NCBI GenBank assembly: GCA_902790175.1
Contig: CADAQZ010000007.1
Span: 1 to 50,956 of the forward strand
DNA: 50,956 nucleotides
Reading direction: 5' to 3'
DNA from: an uncultured Eubacteriales bacterium
GTDB lineage: Bacteria > Bacillota > Clostridia > Christensenellales > Aristaeellaceae
Shown: piece after piece, positions 1 to 8,419 of the stretch
How positions within the stretch are numbered: the stretch's first letter is position 1
Layout: the number at the start of each line of letters is the position of its first letter
Notes under the pieces: generated by a model
What the model saw: the letters and a program-made list of their open reading frames with translations, nothing else
Database searches by the model: none
What the model was told of the DNA's origin: nothing
Translations under genes and position numbers: made by a program

Positions 1-282
1 CTCCTCGTTCTTGGCCTTGCCGGGCATCAGCGGCGCCCAATCCTGCACGGTGACGATGCGCCTATCGCACATCATGGGCATCGTCTCGCAGGCGTCGGTG
101 ATCTGCTGCGCCGTCGCGCCCTCGAGCGTAACGTCGTTCAGCGCCTCCAGCCCTGGCGGCAACAGCTTTTTGCGCAGCGCCTCCAGCGCTTCCCGCTTCA
201 CCAGCGCCTCCGGGCCGACGAACAGGTAGACGGGCGCGATGTCGTCCGCCTTCAACGCCTGATAAAACTCATTCCAAGTCAT
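1..282 (-). CDS. holA: DNA polymerase III delta subunit, N-terminal 94 codons (cut by window edge)
   Basis: Encodes the start of the clamp-loader delta subunit, which opens the beta sliding clamp during replication. The visible residues begin MTWNEFYQALK and include APVYLFVGPEALVKREAL, the usual N-terminal core of HolA in which a hydrophobic strand is followed by a G-P/D-E loop. The ATG lies inside the last codons of comEC, overlapping by 14 bases, so the two are probably translationally coupled. The comEC-holA order is common in Firmicutes. The gene runs off the left edge, so its C-terminal collar domain cannot be examined. Identification rests on the N-terminal pattern plus position. Confidence 0.85.
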   Translation of the reverse strand, partial: MTWNEFYQALKADDIAPVYLFVGPEALVKREALEALRKKLLPPGLEALNDVTLEGATAQQITDACETMPMMCDRRIVTVQDWAPLMPGKAKNEE

Positions 283-2653
283 TGGGTGCCTCCAGGTAGG
301 TTTCGATGCGCCAGCCCTCGCCGTCGGGGCGCAGCGTGATCATGCCGCAGTCGCGGGTCATAAGCGTCTTCGCGCCGACGGCATTGAGCTTTTCGAGCGT
401 CTCGTCCGCCGGGTGGCCGAAGTTGTTTTCGCCGACGGAGATGATGGCGATCTCCGGCGCGCAGGCTTCGACGAAGCGCCGGCTGGTGGCCTTCGAGGAG
501 CCGTGGTGCGCCACCTTCAACACGTCCGCCTCCGGGATGAAGTCCGGCTCGCCATCCTCGCTCAGATCGCCGGTGAACAGCACGCGCCGACCCTGGCAGG
601 TCAAGAGTGCCAGCATCGACATATCGTTGACCGATTCGACGCTCTGCCCGCGGAATGGGGAGAAAACCTCCACCGTCGCACCGCCGTTGAGCGCGATTGT
701 GTCGCCCGCCGCGAGCTCGACGATCGGTATGCCCATGTCCCGCGCGACGTCCATCGCCTCGGTGACGGCGGGGGAGATTTCCTCGGACGAGCTCCAGCCC
801 GCGGGCACGTAGATCGCATCGGGTTTGAAGTTTGACAGCACGTCGGTCAGCCCGCCCGCGTGGTCCTGGTGCGGATGCGAAAGGAACACGGCGTCCAGCT
901 TCAGACACGTGGCGTTCAGGTAGTCCGCAGCCGGGGTGTAGGTGTCGCCGGCGTCGAACAGGTAGGTGTGCCCATGCGTGCGCACGACGGCGCAGTCCGC
1001 CTGGTCCGCGTCCATGAAGCTGACGGAGAACGGCCACGCCTGCATCAGCGCGATCGTCGCCGAGACGCCCGCCACTGCGATCAGCGCAAACGGCAGCCAC
1101 TTGCGCACGGACAGGTGGATCCTGCTCAGTTCGGAGGCCGCGAGGATCGTGAGCCAGTGCGCGATCACCAGCCACGCGGGAAAGCGGCCGAAGCGCACGC
1201 CGGAGGCCGGGAGCCGCGCGCTCAGCTGCGTGGCCGACACCAGCAGCGCGAAGGCGGCGTCCGGAACCGTGGCAAGGATCCGTCCCAGCGGCAGCCAGAG
1301 CGCAGAGAGGATGAGCGCGATCAGCGCCAGCACGTAGCCCAGCATGCAAAGCGGCACGCATATGAGGTTGAACGGCAGCGACAGGATCGATTGCACGCCG
1401 AAGAACGCCACCACCGCCGGGAGCGTCGCCAGCTGGGCCGCCAGCGAGGCGCACAGCAGCGAGGGGAAGTAGTAGGCGACGTTCAGAAGAACGCGCCGCT
1501 TGCCGAGCGCCTTCTCGCGCTCGCGACCAAGGCCCGTGAGCCCCGTGAGGTCCAAAAGCGGCGGCATCAAAAGCAGTATGCCCGCCGAGGCCGAGAACGA
1601 CAGCGCGAAGCCCGCGTCGGCGACGTTCAGCGGCTTGATCATCAGATAGACGATCAGGGCCGCGGCCAGCCGCGTCACGGAATCGCTGGGGCGGCCCGTC
1701 ACCGGCGCGAAGCACACGATCGCGAACATGATCAGAGCGCGCACGAACGGCGCGTTGAAGCCGATCAGCGCCCCGTAGGGGATCAGCAGCAGCACGGCGA
1801 CGAGGTTCGCGCGGTTGCGGGACATGAACAATCCCAGGAATAGCGCAAGCAGCCCCGCCAGCACCGTGACGTGCAGGCCCGATATGCTGATCAGGTGCGC
1901 GGTGCCCGTGCGGTTCAGCGCCTCGCGGAATTCCTCGTCCAAGAGGCTCCTGTCTCCCAGCACCAGCGCGCGTACCATCGCCGCGTTTTCGGGAAACAGC
2001 GCGTCGATGCGCCTGGACGCGGCGCGCCTCATGTCGATCAGCAGCGAGCGCGCGTCCCGCCTGGTATCGAGCATTTCCATGTCGCCGATCTTCGCCGTGG
2101 CGTAGGCACAGAGGCCCTGACGGTTCAGGTACTTGCCGAAGTCGAACTGATACGGGTTCGTCACCGGGTCCGCGTTCCAGAGGTGGCCCGTCAGGCGAAG
2201 CCGCTGGCCGTAGGACACGGCGTCCGCGGCGACGGGCTCGTCGTCCCTCAGATACAGCCGCACGCGCAGGTCGCAGGGCTCGCCGTCCACGGATTCCAGG
2301 CGGAACTTCGAGATCAGCCGCCCGGTGTCCGGGTTCTGCCAGGGCTCGGATACGACGCGGCCAACGAGCTCGGCGGAGCGCTGTTCCTTTACGACCGGGA
2401 TGGCGTCGAGCGCAAGCGTCATGCGCGCCATGCCCGCCGCGAAAGCCGCAAGCAACAGGCAAAGCGCGAACAGACGCCGCCTGTCGCGCAGCAGCACGGC
2501 AAGGGCCGTGAACACTGCACACACGATGAGACAAACGGCGACGGGCAGCGGATGTCCCTGCGCCGCGAGCAACCCCGCGAGGAATGCCGTCGCCGCGCAG
2601 GCCAGTGGACGGGCGCGCACCTGCCGGAACAGGAAGGAATCTTCGGAAAGCAT
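269..2653 (-). CDS. comEC: ComEC/Rec2 competence DNA-uptake channel
   Basis: Inner-membrane channel that carries single-stranded transforming DNA into the cytoplasm. The 794-residue protein has the full family architecture. It starts with an N-terminal hydrophobic pair of helices and a DUF4131/OB-like region (about residues 1-200), then the polytopic competence domain (about 220-530), then a C-terminal metallo-beta-lactamase domain. The MBL motif SHPHQDHAGG is at residues 592-601, followed by FTGDL near 693 and KVAHHGSS near 713. The start follows the MBL-hydrolase stop by 3 bases, and the 3' end overlaps holA. All metal-binding residues I looked for are present, so it appears intact. Whether the cell is naturally competent cannot be told, since comEA and comG are not in the window. 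Confidence 0.95.
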   Translation of the reverse strand: MLSEDSFLFRQVRARPLACAATAFLAGLLAAQGHPLPVAVCLIVCAVFTALAVLLRDRRRLFALCLLLAAFAAGMARMTLALDAIPVVKEQRSAELVGRVVSEPWQNPDTGRLISKFRLESVDGEPCDLRVRLYLRDDEPVAADAVSYGQRLRLTGHLWNADPVTNPYQFDFGKYLNRQGLCAYATAKIGDMEMLDTRRDARSLLIDMRRAASRRIDALFPENAAMVRALVLGDRSLLDEEFREALNRTGTAHLISISGLHVTVLAGLLALFLGLFMSRNRANLVAVLLLIPYGALIGFNAPFVRALIMFAIVCFAPVTGRPSDSVTRLAAALIVYLMIKPLNVADAGFALSFSASAGILLLMPPLLDLTGLTGLGREREKALGKRRVLLNVAYYFPSLLCASLAAQLATLPAVVAFFGVQSILSLPFNLICVPLCMLGYVLALIALILSALWLPLGRILATVPDAAFALLVSATQLSARLPASGVRFGRFPAWLVIAHWLTILAASELSRIHLSVRKWLPFALIAVAGVSATIALMQAWPFSVSFMDADQADCAVVRTHGHTYLFDAGDTYTPAADYLNATCLKLDAVFLSHPHQDHAGGLTDVLSNFKPDAIYVPAGWSSSEEISPAVTEAMDVARDMGIPIVELAAGDTIALNGGATVEVFSPFRGQSVESVNDMSMLALLTCQGRRVLFTGDLSEDGEPDFIPEADVLKVAHHGSSKATSRRFVEACAPEIAIISVGENNFGHPADETLEKLNAVGAKTLMTRDCGMITLRPDGEGWRIETYLEAPNDLE

Positions 2654-2656
2654 TTG

Positions 2657-3370
2657 TCAGATATAGTAGACCTCTCCGGGCACGGCGATCTCGGCGGCCG
2701 GGTAGACCTCCCGCGCCTCGTCCAGCAGCGCCTTGGGATCGTACTTCGGGTTCAGGTGCGTCAGCAAAAGCCGCTTCGCGTGCGCGCTCCTGGCAAGCTC
2801 GCCGCACAGGCGGGCGGAGTAGTGCGGGGCGGCAGGGCGGTAATCGGCACTCGACAGGCCGCAGTCTGCAAGCAGCAGGCTCGCGCCCTCGCAGAAGAGT
2901 TCGACAAGAGGATCCTGGTTCGAGTCGCCGGTGAAAACGAAGCGGGCCCCGTCGCACTCGACGGCGATGGCGTTCGTGGGCACGGGGTGCCGCGCCGGGG
3001 TGAAGGACACGCGCATCTCGCCGATGGCGACGTCCTCGGCGGGCCACAGGTCAAAGCAGGGCGCTTCCAGCAGCGCGGACACTGCCGCGGGCTGTTCGGG
3101 CGCGTAAACGGGCAGGGGCCTGGGGCGCGGGTTGAACTGCAGCGCGTACTGCATTGGCAGCATGTCGGACATGTGGTCGTAGTGCAGGTGGGACAGCAGC
3201 ACCGCGTCCAGTGAGGCGGGGCCGCCCTCGTCCATCAGCCGCGCCAGCACGCCCGTGCCGCAGTCGATGAGGATGCGCGTGTCGCCGCTGTCGCTGGACA
3301 GCAGGTAGCCGGAGCACGCCCCGCCCGGCGCGGGGTAGGGGCCGTTGTTGCCGAGGATCTTCAGGTTCAT
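2657..3370 (-). CDS. MBL-fold metallohydrolase (RNase Z-like family)
   Basis: A 237-residue cytoplasmic hydrolase of the metallo-beta-lactamase superfamily. The HxHxDH signature is complete at residues 61-66 (HLHYDH). Further metal ligands are expected in PARHPVP (about 128), FTGDSN (about 149) and LLLTHLNP (about 205). The length and motif order resemble the short RNase Z-like or YhfI-type hydrolases rather than true tRNase Z, as I see no exosite arm. It is first in an operon with comEC and holA, 3 bases ahead of comEC, with a strong promoter upstream. The substrate is unknown; phosphodiester hydrolysis is a family-based guess. Confidence 0.85.
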   Translation of the reverse strand: MNLKILGNNGPYPAPGGACSGYLLSSDSGDTRILIDCGTGVLARLMDEGGPASLDAVLLSHLHYDHMSDMLPMQYALQFNPRPRPLPVYAPEQPAAVSALLEAPCFDLWPAEDVAIGEMRVSFTPARHPVPTNAIAVECDGARFVFTGDSNQDPLVELFCEGASLLLADCGLSSADYRPAAPHYSARLCGELARSAHAKRLLLTHLNPKYDPKALLDEAREVYPAAEIAVPGEVYYI

Positions 3371-3398
3371 ACCATTACTCCTTATCGTTTATACGATG

Positions 3399-3427
3399 AT
3401 TATACCAAAAAACTTGCCTGCACACAA
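3399..3427 (-). promoter_or_regulatory. Predicted sigma-A promoter for the MBL-comEC-holA operon
   Basis: On the minus strand TTGTGT (3427-3422) is separated by 17 bases from TATAAT (3404-3399). It lies about 30 bases upstream of the MBL hydrolase start, which is preceded by AAGGAG. Spacing and the perfect -10 make this a good candidate; there is no experimental support. Confidence 0.6.
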
Positions 3428-3503
3428 CAAAAATCGCGCCTTCGCGTCATGTCGGAGCGCGAATTTTCATAGAATTTGGCAGGTTGAGCGAAGGAGTGAG
3501 GGC

Positions 3504-5237
3504 ATGAACTATTTTGGCGTGTATCATTCGGACTATTCGCGCACCGGCAGCGCGCGATTCGGCGGTGGTTTCTGCGATGCGCCCTGCATGACCAAGGGGC
3601 ACATGTCGCTGTGCGCGCGGGACGTGGCCACGAAGGGCGACGTGATCGCGATGGCGCGCGGGCGCGTGCGCAACCGCGCGGCGCTGGCGTCGCAGCTGGG
3701 GCTGGAGCCGGACGCGGGCGCGTCGCAGGTCGTGCTGGCAGCTTATCAGAAGTGGGGGGAGGACTATCCCGCGCGCGTCGAGGGCCCCGCCGCCACCTGC
3801 GTGATGGATTCCGCCGCGGACAGGCTGGTGCTGAGCCGCGATCGCATGGGCGAGCAGCCTGTTTTCTACGCGCTGAAGCCGGGCAGCGCGGCATTTGCCG
3901 ACCACCCGGATTCGCTGCTTCGGTCGATGAGCGTCGAGCCGGTAGCGGACGCCGACTGCCTGCGCGAGCTGTTCGGCCTGGGTCCTGCGCGAAGCCCGGG
4001 GCGGACCTTCTACCGCGACATGCGCATGCTGGAGCCGGGCTGCGCGCTGGTGATTTGCGAAAACCGCGCGCGCGTCGACCGCTATTTCAGGATCGAGGAC
4101 GCGCCGCACGAGGAGGGCGAGAAAGCGACCGTCGAGCGCGTGCGGGCGCTGCTGGAGGCGGCGGTTTCGGAGATCGCAGGGCTCAAACCGGCTGTGATGC
4201 TCTCCGGCGGACTGGACTCCACGGCGCTGACGGCGCTGCTTCGACGGCGCATGGACGTCGTGCGCAGCTTTTCTGTCGATTACATGGACAACGACCGCGA
4301 CTTCCATCCCACCGACTTTCGACCGGAGGCGGACGCGCCCTACGTGCGCCTGGCGGTCGGTGCGCTGGGCACGCAGCACCGCTTCGTGACGCTGGACGCG
4401 CCGGGGCTATTGCGCGGGCTGGGGCGGGCGATGTCGCTGCGCGGCTTTCCCGGCATGGCGGACATCGACGTGTCGCTGATGCTGCTTTCGCAGGAGATCG
4501 CGCGCTTCGACGGCGCGGTGGTGTCCGGCGAGTGCGGCGACGAGGTGTTCGGCGGCTATCCGTGGTTCGCTTCCGACGCGCCGCTGGAGGGCTTCCCGTG
4601 GTCGGGATCGCTGAAGCTGCGGGAAATGCTGCTCCGGCCCGAGATCCGGGAAAAGCTGAAGCTCAGTGAATACGTGCGCGACACGTTTGAAGCGCGCCGC
4701 CGCGAGGCCGACCCCGGCGCGGACTACGCCCCCGGCGAGCGCCGACTTCGGACGATGCAGCGGCTGTGCTTCCAGTACTTCATGCCGAACTTGCAGGAGC
4801 GCGCCGTGCGGATGTGCGCGGGCGCGGGCATCGACGTATTGACGCCGCTTTGCGACGACCGGCTGGTTGAGTACGTATACAACGTGCCGTGGGAGATGAA
4901 GCGCATGGGCGGTCAGGAGAAGGGGCTGTTTCGCGCAGCGGTATCGGACCTGCTGCCCGAAAAGCTGCTCCGGCGCAAAAAAAGCCCCTATCCGAAGACG
5001 TGCAGCCCGCAGTTCGCGGAGCTCACGCGCCAGCTGACGGCGCGGCTGCTTTCGGAAGGGGAGGCTCCGATATTCGATTTAATAGACCGCGCGGCCGTCG
5101 AGGCAATCGCGCAGTCCGACCTCAACCCGGAGGACACGCCGTGGTTCGGCCAGCTGATGGCTGGAGCGCAGCTGCTGGGCTACCTCTGGCAGGTGAACCG
5201 CTGGCTGATGGAGCGCAGCGTCACGATTCGGCTGTAG
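3504..5237 (+). CDS. Asparagine-synthetase-like amidoligase lacking the catalytic N-terminal cysteine
   Basis: A 577-residue AsnB-family protein. The C-terminal ATP-pyrophosphatase domain is well preserved: the PP-loop SGGLDST begins at residue 234, and SGECGDEVFGGY and RRKKSPYPK match the synthetase core. The N-terminal half keeps the glutaminase-fold signature LSRDRMGEQPVFYA. However, the protein begins MNYFGVYHSD, with no Cys at position 2, the nucleophile of class II glutamine amidotransferases. It therefore probably uses free ammonia, or adenylates a carboxylate for another amine, as in lasso-peptide cyclases and beta-lactam synthetases. The start was chosen because AAGGAG lies 8 bases before this ATG. 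No precursor peptide or protease gene is nearby. The 3' end overlaps the convergent GerMN gene by 17 bases. Confidence 0.85.
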   Translation: MNYFGVYHSDYSRTGSARFGGGFCDAPCMTKGHMSLCARDVATKGDVIAMARGRVRNRAALASQLGLEPDAGASQVVLAAYQKWGEDYPARVEGPAATCVMDSAADRLVLSRDRMGEQPVFYALKPGSAAFADHPDSLLRSMSVEPVADADCLRELFGLGPARSPGRTFYRDMRMLEPGCALVICENRARVDRYFRIEDAPHEEGEKATVERVRALLEAAVSEIAGLKPAVMLSGGLDSTALTALLRRRMDVVRSFSVDYMDNDRDFHPTDFRPEADAPYVRLAVGALGTQHRFVTLDAPGLLRGLGRAMSLRGFPGMADIDVSLMLLSQEIARFDGAVVSGECGDEVFGGYPWFASDAPLEGFPWSGSLKLREMLLRPEIREKLKLSEYVRDTFEARRREADPGADYAPGERRLRTMQRLCFQYFMPNLQERAVRMCAGAGIDVLTPLCDDRLVEYVYNVPWEMKRMGGQEKGLFRAAVSDLLPEKLLRRKKSPYPKTCSPQFAELTRQLTARLLSEGEAPIFDLIDRAAVEAIAQSDLNPEDTPWFGQLMAGAQLLGYLWQVNRWLMERSVTIRL

Positions 5238-6732
5238 GCGTGGGCTGGGGCGTCGGTGCCACAAGGCCGGGGTTCGGCAGCAGTACGCTTCTCAGGTACA
5301 CGCTCCCGGCCAGCGTGTCGGCGGCGCGGCCCTCGATGTAGAAGCGCGCGGCGCGGATGTCCTCCAGCGCGCAGAGCGTGTTGACCATCGCGTAGATGAG
5401 GTCGCGCTCGGCGCGGGGGCTCAGGTTCTGGCAGCTTCGATAGAAGTTCGCGGACAGGTTCACCCGCGCCACGCCGCCCACTACCTGGACGCCCAGCAGG
5501 TCCTCCGGGTAGACGGGGGTCAAAAGGGGCAGGCGGTAGCCGCTCTCGACGCCGGTGAAGGAGAACAGCTCGGTCAACAGACTCTTGGGCGAGAGCGCGA
5601 CGCGCATCGACACCGGGCGCTCCACAGCCGACAGCCGGTCCGCGTCGTCCAGCAGGTAGAGCGTGGCGACGCTGCCCACGCGGCCGGAGAAGTCGCGGCG
5701 GCGCATCAGCCCGTCCGGGAAATTCAGGATCGTCTCGCCGATGGCGCACATCGTGATCGGCTCGCCGTTGACCGTGATGCGCACGGCGTCCAGTTCCGGC
5801 AGGAACGAGCAGGCCGTCAGCGTGACGGATCCCGCCAGCTGCCACACGTCGACGCCCGAGAAGGCCAGGTAGTTGGCCAGTGCCGACGAAAAGTTCAGCG
5901 TCAGTACGCGCTCGCCGGTGCCCAGCGATTCGGTCACCGGGCCCTCCTCCATCAGTTCCGCGCCCTCGGGGATCGAGGCGACGGCGCTGCGCTCGTCCAG
6001 CGGCCCCAGCTTCAGCGCGTCGATCAGCGAAGACGCAAAGCCATCCGCGCCAGAGGACACCGCGCGCAATTCCGGCAGCAGCCACTGGCCATCCGACGAG
6101 GGGAAGTAGAGGAGCGCGGCGCGCTCGATGGGCTCGGCGTCCGGCTGCTTCAGCCGCTCGCTCTCGGCCTGCATCTGGGCGTAGGCGGCGGTGACGCTCT
6201 GCGTGACCTGCGTCTGCACGCCCACGGGCAGCTGACAGCAGCCCGCGCTGATGCCGCCTACGAGCACGTTCACGCCGCGCACGCCGTCGATGCCCAGCAA
6301 CGTGTTGCCGATCGCTGCCTCCAGGGCCAACAGCTCCTGGGGGCTTGCGGCGTTTTGGGCGTCGATGGACAGATTGACCGTCGCCGTGCCGCGGGAGAAC
6401 TCAAAGTCAAGGAGCCGCACGTCCGAGGTCGCGCGCGTGCCGGCGGCCAGCAGCGCCTCGACGGCGGCCTCCGCCAGGCTCGCGCCGGCGTCGGTGCGCA
6501 ATGTCTGCGTGTAGGTGGTGAAGCCGGAAAAGTCCTGCGCGGCGCGGTAGAACGTCACTTCGCTCATCGCGCCGGACATGCTCTCGCCGAGAATCATGTT
6601 CTCCGGCTCGTCCGAGGGCTCCGGCAGGCTGATCTCACCGGCGGACTGGGCCTTCGGACCGCGCAGCACGCAGCCGCCCAGCGCGACGCACAGGGCCGTC
6701 ATGAGCGCGATCAGCGCCAGTACCTTGCGCAT
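5221..6732 (-). CDS. GerMN-domain lipoprotein
   Basis: A 503-residue exported lipoprotein. The signal peptide MRKVLALIALMTALCVALGGC has a lipobox with Cys21 as the predicted lipidated residue. The mature part contains at least two GerMN-type repeats (about residues 60-170 and 205-330) and a probable third, degenerate one (about 350-480). The C-terminus is a short Pro/Thr-rich tail. GerM in Bacillus is a sporulation/germination lipoprotein of the mother-cell membrane, and LpqB-type relatives pair with two-component sensors. Here the gene lies just downstream of an OmpR/HK pair on the same strand, separated by a repeat, so a link to envelope sensing is plausible but inferred. The exact function is unknown. 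Confidence 0.85.
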   Translation of the reverse strand: MRKVLALIALMTALCVALGGCVLRGPKAQSAGEISLPEPSDEPENMILGESMSGAMSEVTFYRAAQDFSGFTTYTQTLRTDAGASLAEAAVEALLAAGTRATSDVRLLDFEFSRGTATVNLSIDAQNAASPQELLALEAAIGNTLLGIDGVRGVNVLVGGISAGCCQLPVGVQTQVTQSVTAAYAQMQAESERLKQPDAEPIERAALLYFPSSDGQWLLPELRAVSSGADGFASSLIDALKLGPLDERSAVASIPEGAELMEEGPVTESLGTGERVLTLNFSSALANYLAFSGVDVWQLAGSVTLTACSFLPELDAVRITVNGEPITMCAIGETILNFPDGLMRRRDFSGRVGSVATLYLLDDADRLSAVERPVSMRVALSPKSLLTELFSFTGVESGYRLPLLTPVYPEDLLGVQVVGGVARVNLSANFYRSCQNLSPRAERDLIYAMVNTLCALEDIRAARFYIEGRAADTLAGSVYLRSVLLPNPGLVAPTPQPTPTAES

Positions 6733-6773
6733 GAAACCAACCTCCTATAGATCATGATCTTCGAAGGACGGGG

Positions 6774-6865
6774 AAGATCCTTCGACTTCGCTGGCGCTCC
6801 GCTCAGGATGACACGCATGTTTTGACTGAATAAAACTGTCATTCTGAGCGAAGCGAAGAATCTTA
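6774..6865. repeat. Dispersed inverted repeat, family A (copy 1)
   Basis: Two arms of the motif TAAGATYCTTCG...CTCAGRATGACA face each other (6774-6813 and 6837-6865), separated by an AT-rich spacer. The same motif recurs at 40208-40288 and 42813-43101. The outer edge of the right arm supplies the TAA stop codon of the histidine kinase gene. Such hairpins could stabilise or terminate the transcript between the kinase and the GerMN lipoprotein gene. Confidence 0.8.
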
Positions 6866-8419
6866 TCCTTCCTTCTTCTTTTCCGCCAGCGGCAGCTCGA
6901 TGATGAACGTCGAGCCCTTGCCGGGGGCGCTCCTGGCGTCGATCGTGCCGCCGTGCAGCAGCACGAACTGCTTGACGATGCTCAGGCCGAGGCCCGTGCC
7001 ACCGGTCTCGCGCGAGCGCGCCTTATCCACGCGGTAGAAGCGGTCGAAGATGTGGGGCAGGTCCTCCTCGGGGATGCCCACGCCGGTGTCCGTCACGCGG
7101 ATGACGGCGCGCTTCCCGGCGCGCGAGAGCGCGCAGCGGACCTCGCCGCCGCGGGGCGTGTACTTGATGGCGTTGTCGATGATGTTGTACACCACCTGTT
7201 GCAGCTTCAGCGCGTCGCCGCGCACCTCCAGGCTCTCCTTCGCCTGGCACTCCAGCTCCACGCCGTTTTCGCGCGCGAGGGGGGACAGGCGCTTCACCTG
7301 CTCCTGCAACAGCGCGCCGATGTCCAGGTCCGTCAGGTTCAGCTTCATGCCGCTGTCGATGTTTACCAGCGTCAGAAGGTCCGAAACGATGCGGTTCAGC
7401 CGGTCGATCTCCTTGTTGATGTCGGTCAGGAACTCCTTGGCCATGGCCGGGTCCAGCGGGTCCTGGTAGACCATCGTCTCGGTCAATATCTTCATCGTGC
7501 TCAGAGGCGTCTTTAATTCGTGCGAGGCGTTCGAGACGAACTGGCTCCTGGATTTGTCCAGCTGCTCCAGACGCTCGGACATGCTGTTGAACGCCCGCGC
7601 AAGCCCCGCGAACTCGTTGTTGCCGCGCACGCGCACGCGCGCTGACAGGTCGCCCTTGCTCATGCGGGAGATGCCCTCGTTCAATTCGCCGATGGGCCGC
7701 GTGATCGTCCTCAGTACCAGCGCGTTCACCAGCAGCACCGCCAGCGCCACGATCGCCATCCACGAGAGGATCTTGATCTGGATGTCGCGCAGGCTCTCGT
7801 AGATCTCCTGCACCTGGCTGATGTACACCACGACGCCCACGAGGCTGCCGCCGCTTTTAATGGGGCTGGCGTAGAGGCCGGTCATCGCATTGACGCCGGA
7901 AAAGCCGTTCAGCGCCGCGCGCAGCCAGTAGTTGCCGGCGTTTCCGGCGCTGCCTGCGTCGTAGAAGCCGTAGTCGCCGTCCGAGCCCTTCAGCACGCCG
8001 TCGATCTCGGCGGTGATGAAGCGCTGGCCGTTCATCTCCGAGGCGGTGTCCACCTGTACCACGCAAAGCGCGTCCAGCACCAGCACGCGGCCCTGCTGGG
8101 CGCGGGCGGCCTCCAGCGCGGCGTCGTAGATGCTCTGCGCATCAAAAGCGACCAAATAACCGCTGAAGGCCTCGGCGAGGTTGTCGGCAATTCTCTGGTC
8201 GTCCCGCGTGCGCTGGGTAAACAGATATTCGCCCATCAGCTGAATCACCGAAAAGCCGATGACGGAGAACGCCACGACGATGATCAGCAGATAGGCGACG
8301 GTAATCTTCCAGCGTATGGAGTGTATGAAGGTTTTAATCCTTGTCAGTGAAATAGTAGCCCACTCCCCACTTGGTGAAGATGTATTCAGGCTGGCTGGGC
8401 ACCTTTTCGATCTTTTCAC
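6863..8419 (-). CDS. HAMP-domain sensor histidine kinase
   Basis: Membrane kinase partner of the adjacent OmpR-type regulator. Order of parts: first transmembrane helix (ITVAYLLIIVVAF), an extracytoplasmic sensor of about 130 residues, a second helix (MAIVALAVLLVNAL), HAMP, HisKA with the phospho-acceptor in SNASHELKTPLS, then HATPase_c with NIIDNAIKYTP, DTGVGIPEED and GTGLGLS. All catalytic boxes are intact. The coordinates use the only standard start codon upstream of helix 1, a GTG at 8419, but that lacks a Shine-Dalgarno and overlaps the regulator by 86 bases. An ATT at 8353, nine bases after GGAG, is an alternative. The TAA stop abuts repeat family A. The signal sensed is unknown; the general layout resembles the PhoR/ResE group. 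Confidence 0.9.
   Translation of the reverse strand: MKRSKRCPASLNTSSPSGEWATISLTRIKTFIHSIRWKITVAYLLIIVVAFSVIGFSVIQLMGEYLFTQRTRDDQRIADNLAEAFSGYLVAFDAQSIYDAALEAARAQQGRVLVLDALCVVQVDTASEMNGQRFITAEIDGVLKGSDGDYGFYDAGSAGNAGNYWLRAALNGFSGVNAMTGLYASPIKSGGSLVGVVVYISQVQEIYESLRDIQIKILSWMAIVALAVLLVNALVLRTITRPIGELNEGISRMSKGDLSARVRVRGNNEFAGLARAFNSMSERLEQLDKSRSQFVSNASHELKTPLSTMKILTETMVYQDPLDPAMAKEFLTDINKEIDRLNRIVSDLLTLVNIDSGMKLNLTDLDIGALLQEQVKRLSPLARENGVELECQAKESLEVRGDALKLQQVVYNIIDNAIKYTPRGGEVRCALSRAGKRAVIRVTDTGVGIPEEDLPHIFDRFYRVDKARSRETGGTGLGLSIVKQFVLLHGGTIDARSAPGKGSTFIIELPLAEKKKEG

Noticed and set aside
3504-5237. Lasso-peptide or beta-lactam biosynthetic cluster around the Cys-less asparagine synthetase homologue
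   Set aside because: No precursor peptide, B-type protease, RRE protein or other tailoring gene is found on either side; the neighbours are comEC and a GerMN lipoprotein gene.
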